Source: Terriglobia bacterium (GTDB lineage Bacteria > Acidobacteriota > Terriglobia > Versatilivoradales > Versatilivoraceae). Taken from it: a DNA stretch of 64,000 nt. Made by a program: the position numbers and the translations under genes. Every line of letters begins with the position of its first letter. The stretch's first letter is position 1. Of this stretch, positions 63,378 to 64,000 are shown piece by piece. The notes under the pieces are model-generated. The model did no database searches, was not told the DNA's origin, and saw only the letters and a program-made list of their open reading frames with translations. The stretch covers positions 20,479-84,478 of the forward strand of contig JAKUNG010000013.1 of NCBI GenBank assembly GCA_022452285.1, in the 5' to 3' direction.

Positions 63378-63528
63378 AAACTTTTCTCAAGATTCTTTTT
63401 TGTTTCATGTAAATATTTAGACTGAAGAATGGACGATTACATCAGAAAAGAAAAGCGTATAGCGATTAAATTAATGAAGGTAATGTCTCTGGCAATTATT
63501 CGACTGAGACTAGGAAAGGAGATAACCA

Positions 63529-64000
63529 TTGAAGTATAAAGTTGTTGCTGTTGATGCTGGTCGACATGCCCCTACAGTGGAACGAAATATCTTAGCTAAG
63601 GCCCAGGCAGAATTAATAACAGCAGAATGTAAAAGTGAAGAAGATCTTATTAAAGCTACTAGTGACGCTGACGGTATCCTGGTTTCACTCAGCCAGATTA
63701 CCCGAAGAGTGATAAGTTCTTGGAAGAAAAACAAAATTATTGCCCGATATGGAATTGGAGTAGACACTGTAGATCTTCAGGCTGCTACGGACTGCGGGGT
63801 ATTTGTTACCAATGTACCGGACTTTTGCTACGATGAGGTTTCGGATACTGCGATGAGCCTCATTCTGTCCGTAACTCGTAAAGTTGTTAAAATGCATGGT
63901 TTGGTCTCTCGGGGTATTTGGGACCGAAAGTTAGCGATACCAGTTTACAAGCTTCGCGGAAGAAATTTGGGTCTCATTGCATTTGGTCATATTGCCCAAG
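63529..64000 (+). CDS. D-2-hydroxyacid dehydrogenase (partial, cut by window end)
   Basis: An open frame of 157 codons runs off the window. It starts at a TTG with AAAGGAG 7 bases upstream. The translation begins MKYKVVAVDAGRHAPTVERN and contains IIARYGIGVDTVDLQAATDC, GVFVTNVPDFCYDEVSDTAM and LRGRNLGLIAFGHIAQ, the start of the NAD-binding GxGxxG loop (here GLIAFGHIA). This is the D-isomer 2-hydroxyacid dehydrogenase family, CtBP-like subgroup. The catalytic Arg, Glu and His of the second half are not in the window. It follows the LarA-like gene by 151 bases. Confidence 0.85.
   Translation, partial: MKYKVVAVDAGRHAPTVERNILAKAQAELITAECKSEEDLIKATSDADGILVSLSQITRRVISSWKKNKIIARYGIGVDTVDLQAATDCGVFVTNVPDFCYDEVSDTAMSLILSVTRKVVKMHGLVSRGIWDRKLAIPVYKLRGRNLGLIAFGHIAQ

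Noticed and set aside
1-64000. CRISPR arrays, insertion sequences, integrases and phage genes
   Set aside because: No spaced repeats, transposase motifs or phage structural genes were seen on either strand.

Overview
The window is AT-rich, densely coding DNA from a Gram-negative-type bacterium: it has an outer-membrane secretin, a TonB-dependent receptor and a lipoprotein. Start codons are mixed ATG, GTG and TTG, usually behind AGGAG-like ribosome sites. No phage, insertion sequence, CRISPR array or rRNA was seen. The organism is best guessed as an uncultivated low-GC member of the Acidobacteriota or a neighbouring phylum. That guess rests on the order of the type II secretion genes, on TMTC-like TPR membrane proteins, and on a secreted Ala/Thr-rich protein whose C-terminal half resembles, from memory, proteins common in Acidobacteriota. 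No marker gene for taxonomy is present.

Layout. 1-1.1 kb: two leftward genes, a ribbon-helix-helix-like small protein and a DUF4202 protein. 1.6-9.4 kb: a rightward surface-polysaccharide cluster with a Wzt-type ABC ATPase, an RmlC-like protein, an epimerase, RmlD, GT2 and GT4 glycosyltransferases, a methyltransferase and an unknown membrane protein. 9.5-23.7 kb: an ECF sigma factor, its zinc-finger anti-sigma factor and a small secreted protein, then a type II secretion operon in the order E-F-G-H-I-J-K-L-M-C-D. 23.7-27 kb: a long non-coding leader, the Ala/Thr-rich secreted protein with a strong terminator, and a DUF1573 protein. 27-35 kb: two divergent TPR/glycosyltransferase-like membrane proteins and three GT4 glycosyltransferases. 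35-40.2 kb: a cyclase-family protein, a DHH phosphoesterase, two small membrane proteins and a HEAT-repeat protein. 40.4-43.1 kb: accB, accC and thiE. 43.2-50.3 kb: a catabolic group (RraA-like, FAD oxidoreductase, HyuB/HyuA, amidohydrolase). 50.3-54.3 kb, leftward: tRNA-Arg(CCG), an MFS transporter, folC and accD. 54.3-64 kb: a deoxyhypusine-synthase-like protein, a CPBP protease, a PmoA-like lipoprotein, a HupE-like protein, an inositol monophosphatase, a TonB-dependent receptor, a LarA-like DUF2088 protein, and a D-2-hydroxyacid dehydrogenase cut by the window end.

The most notable signal is a pair of near-identical ECF-type promoter sequences, AACT/GACT-N16-CGTC inside a longer conserved block. 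One lies directly before the sigma factor gene and the other before the secretin gene gspD, 11 kb away. This suggests that the ECF factor controls itself and the secretion system, and that gspD has its own entry point. GspD and the GspC-like protein also share a short PFGxxRT-centred motif. The downstream secreted protein has a structured leader with a terminator-like hairpin and may be a substrate of the system (inference).
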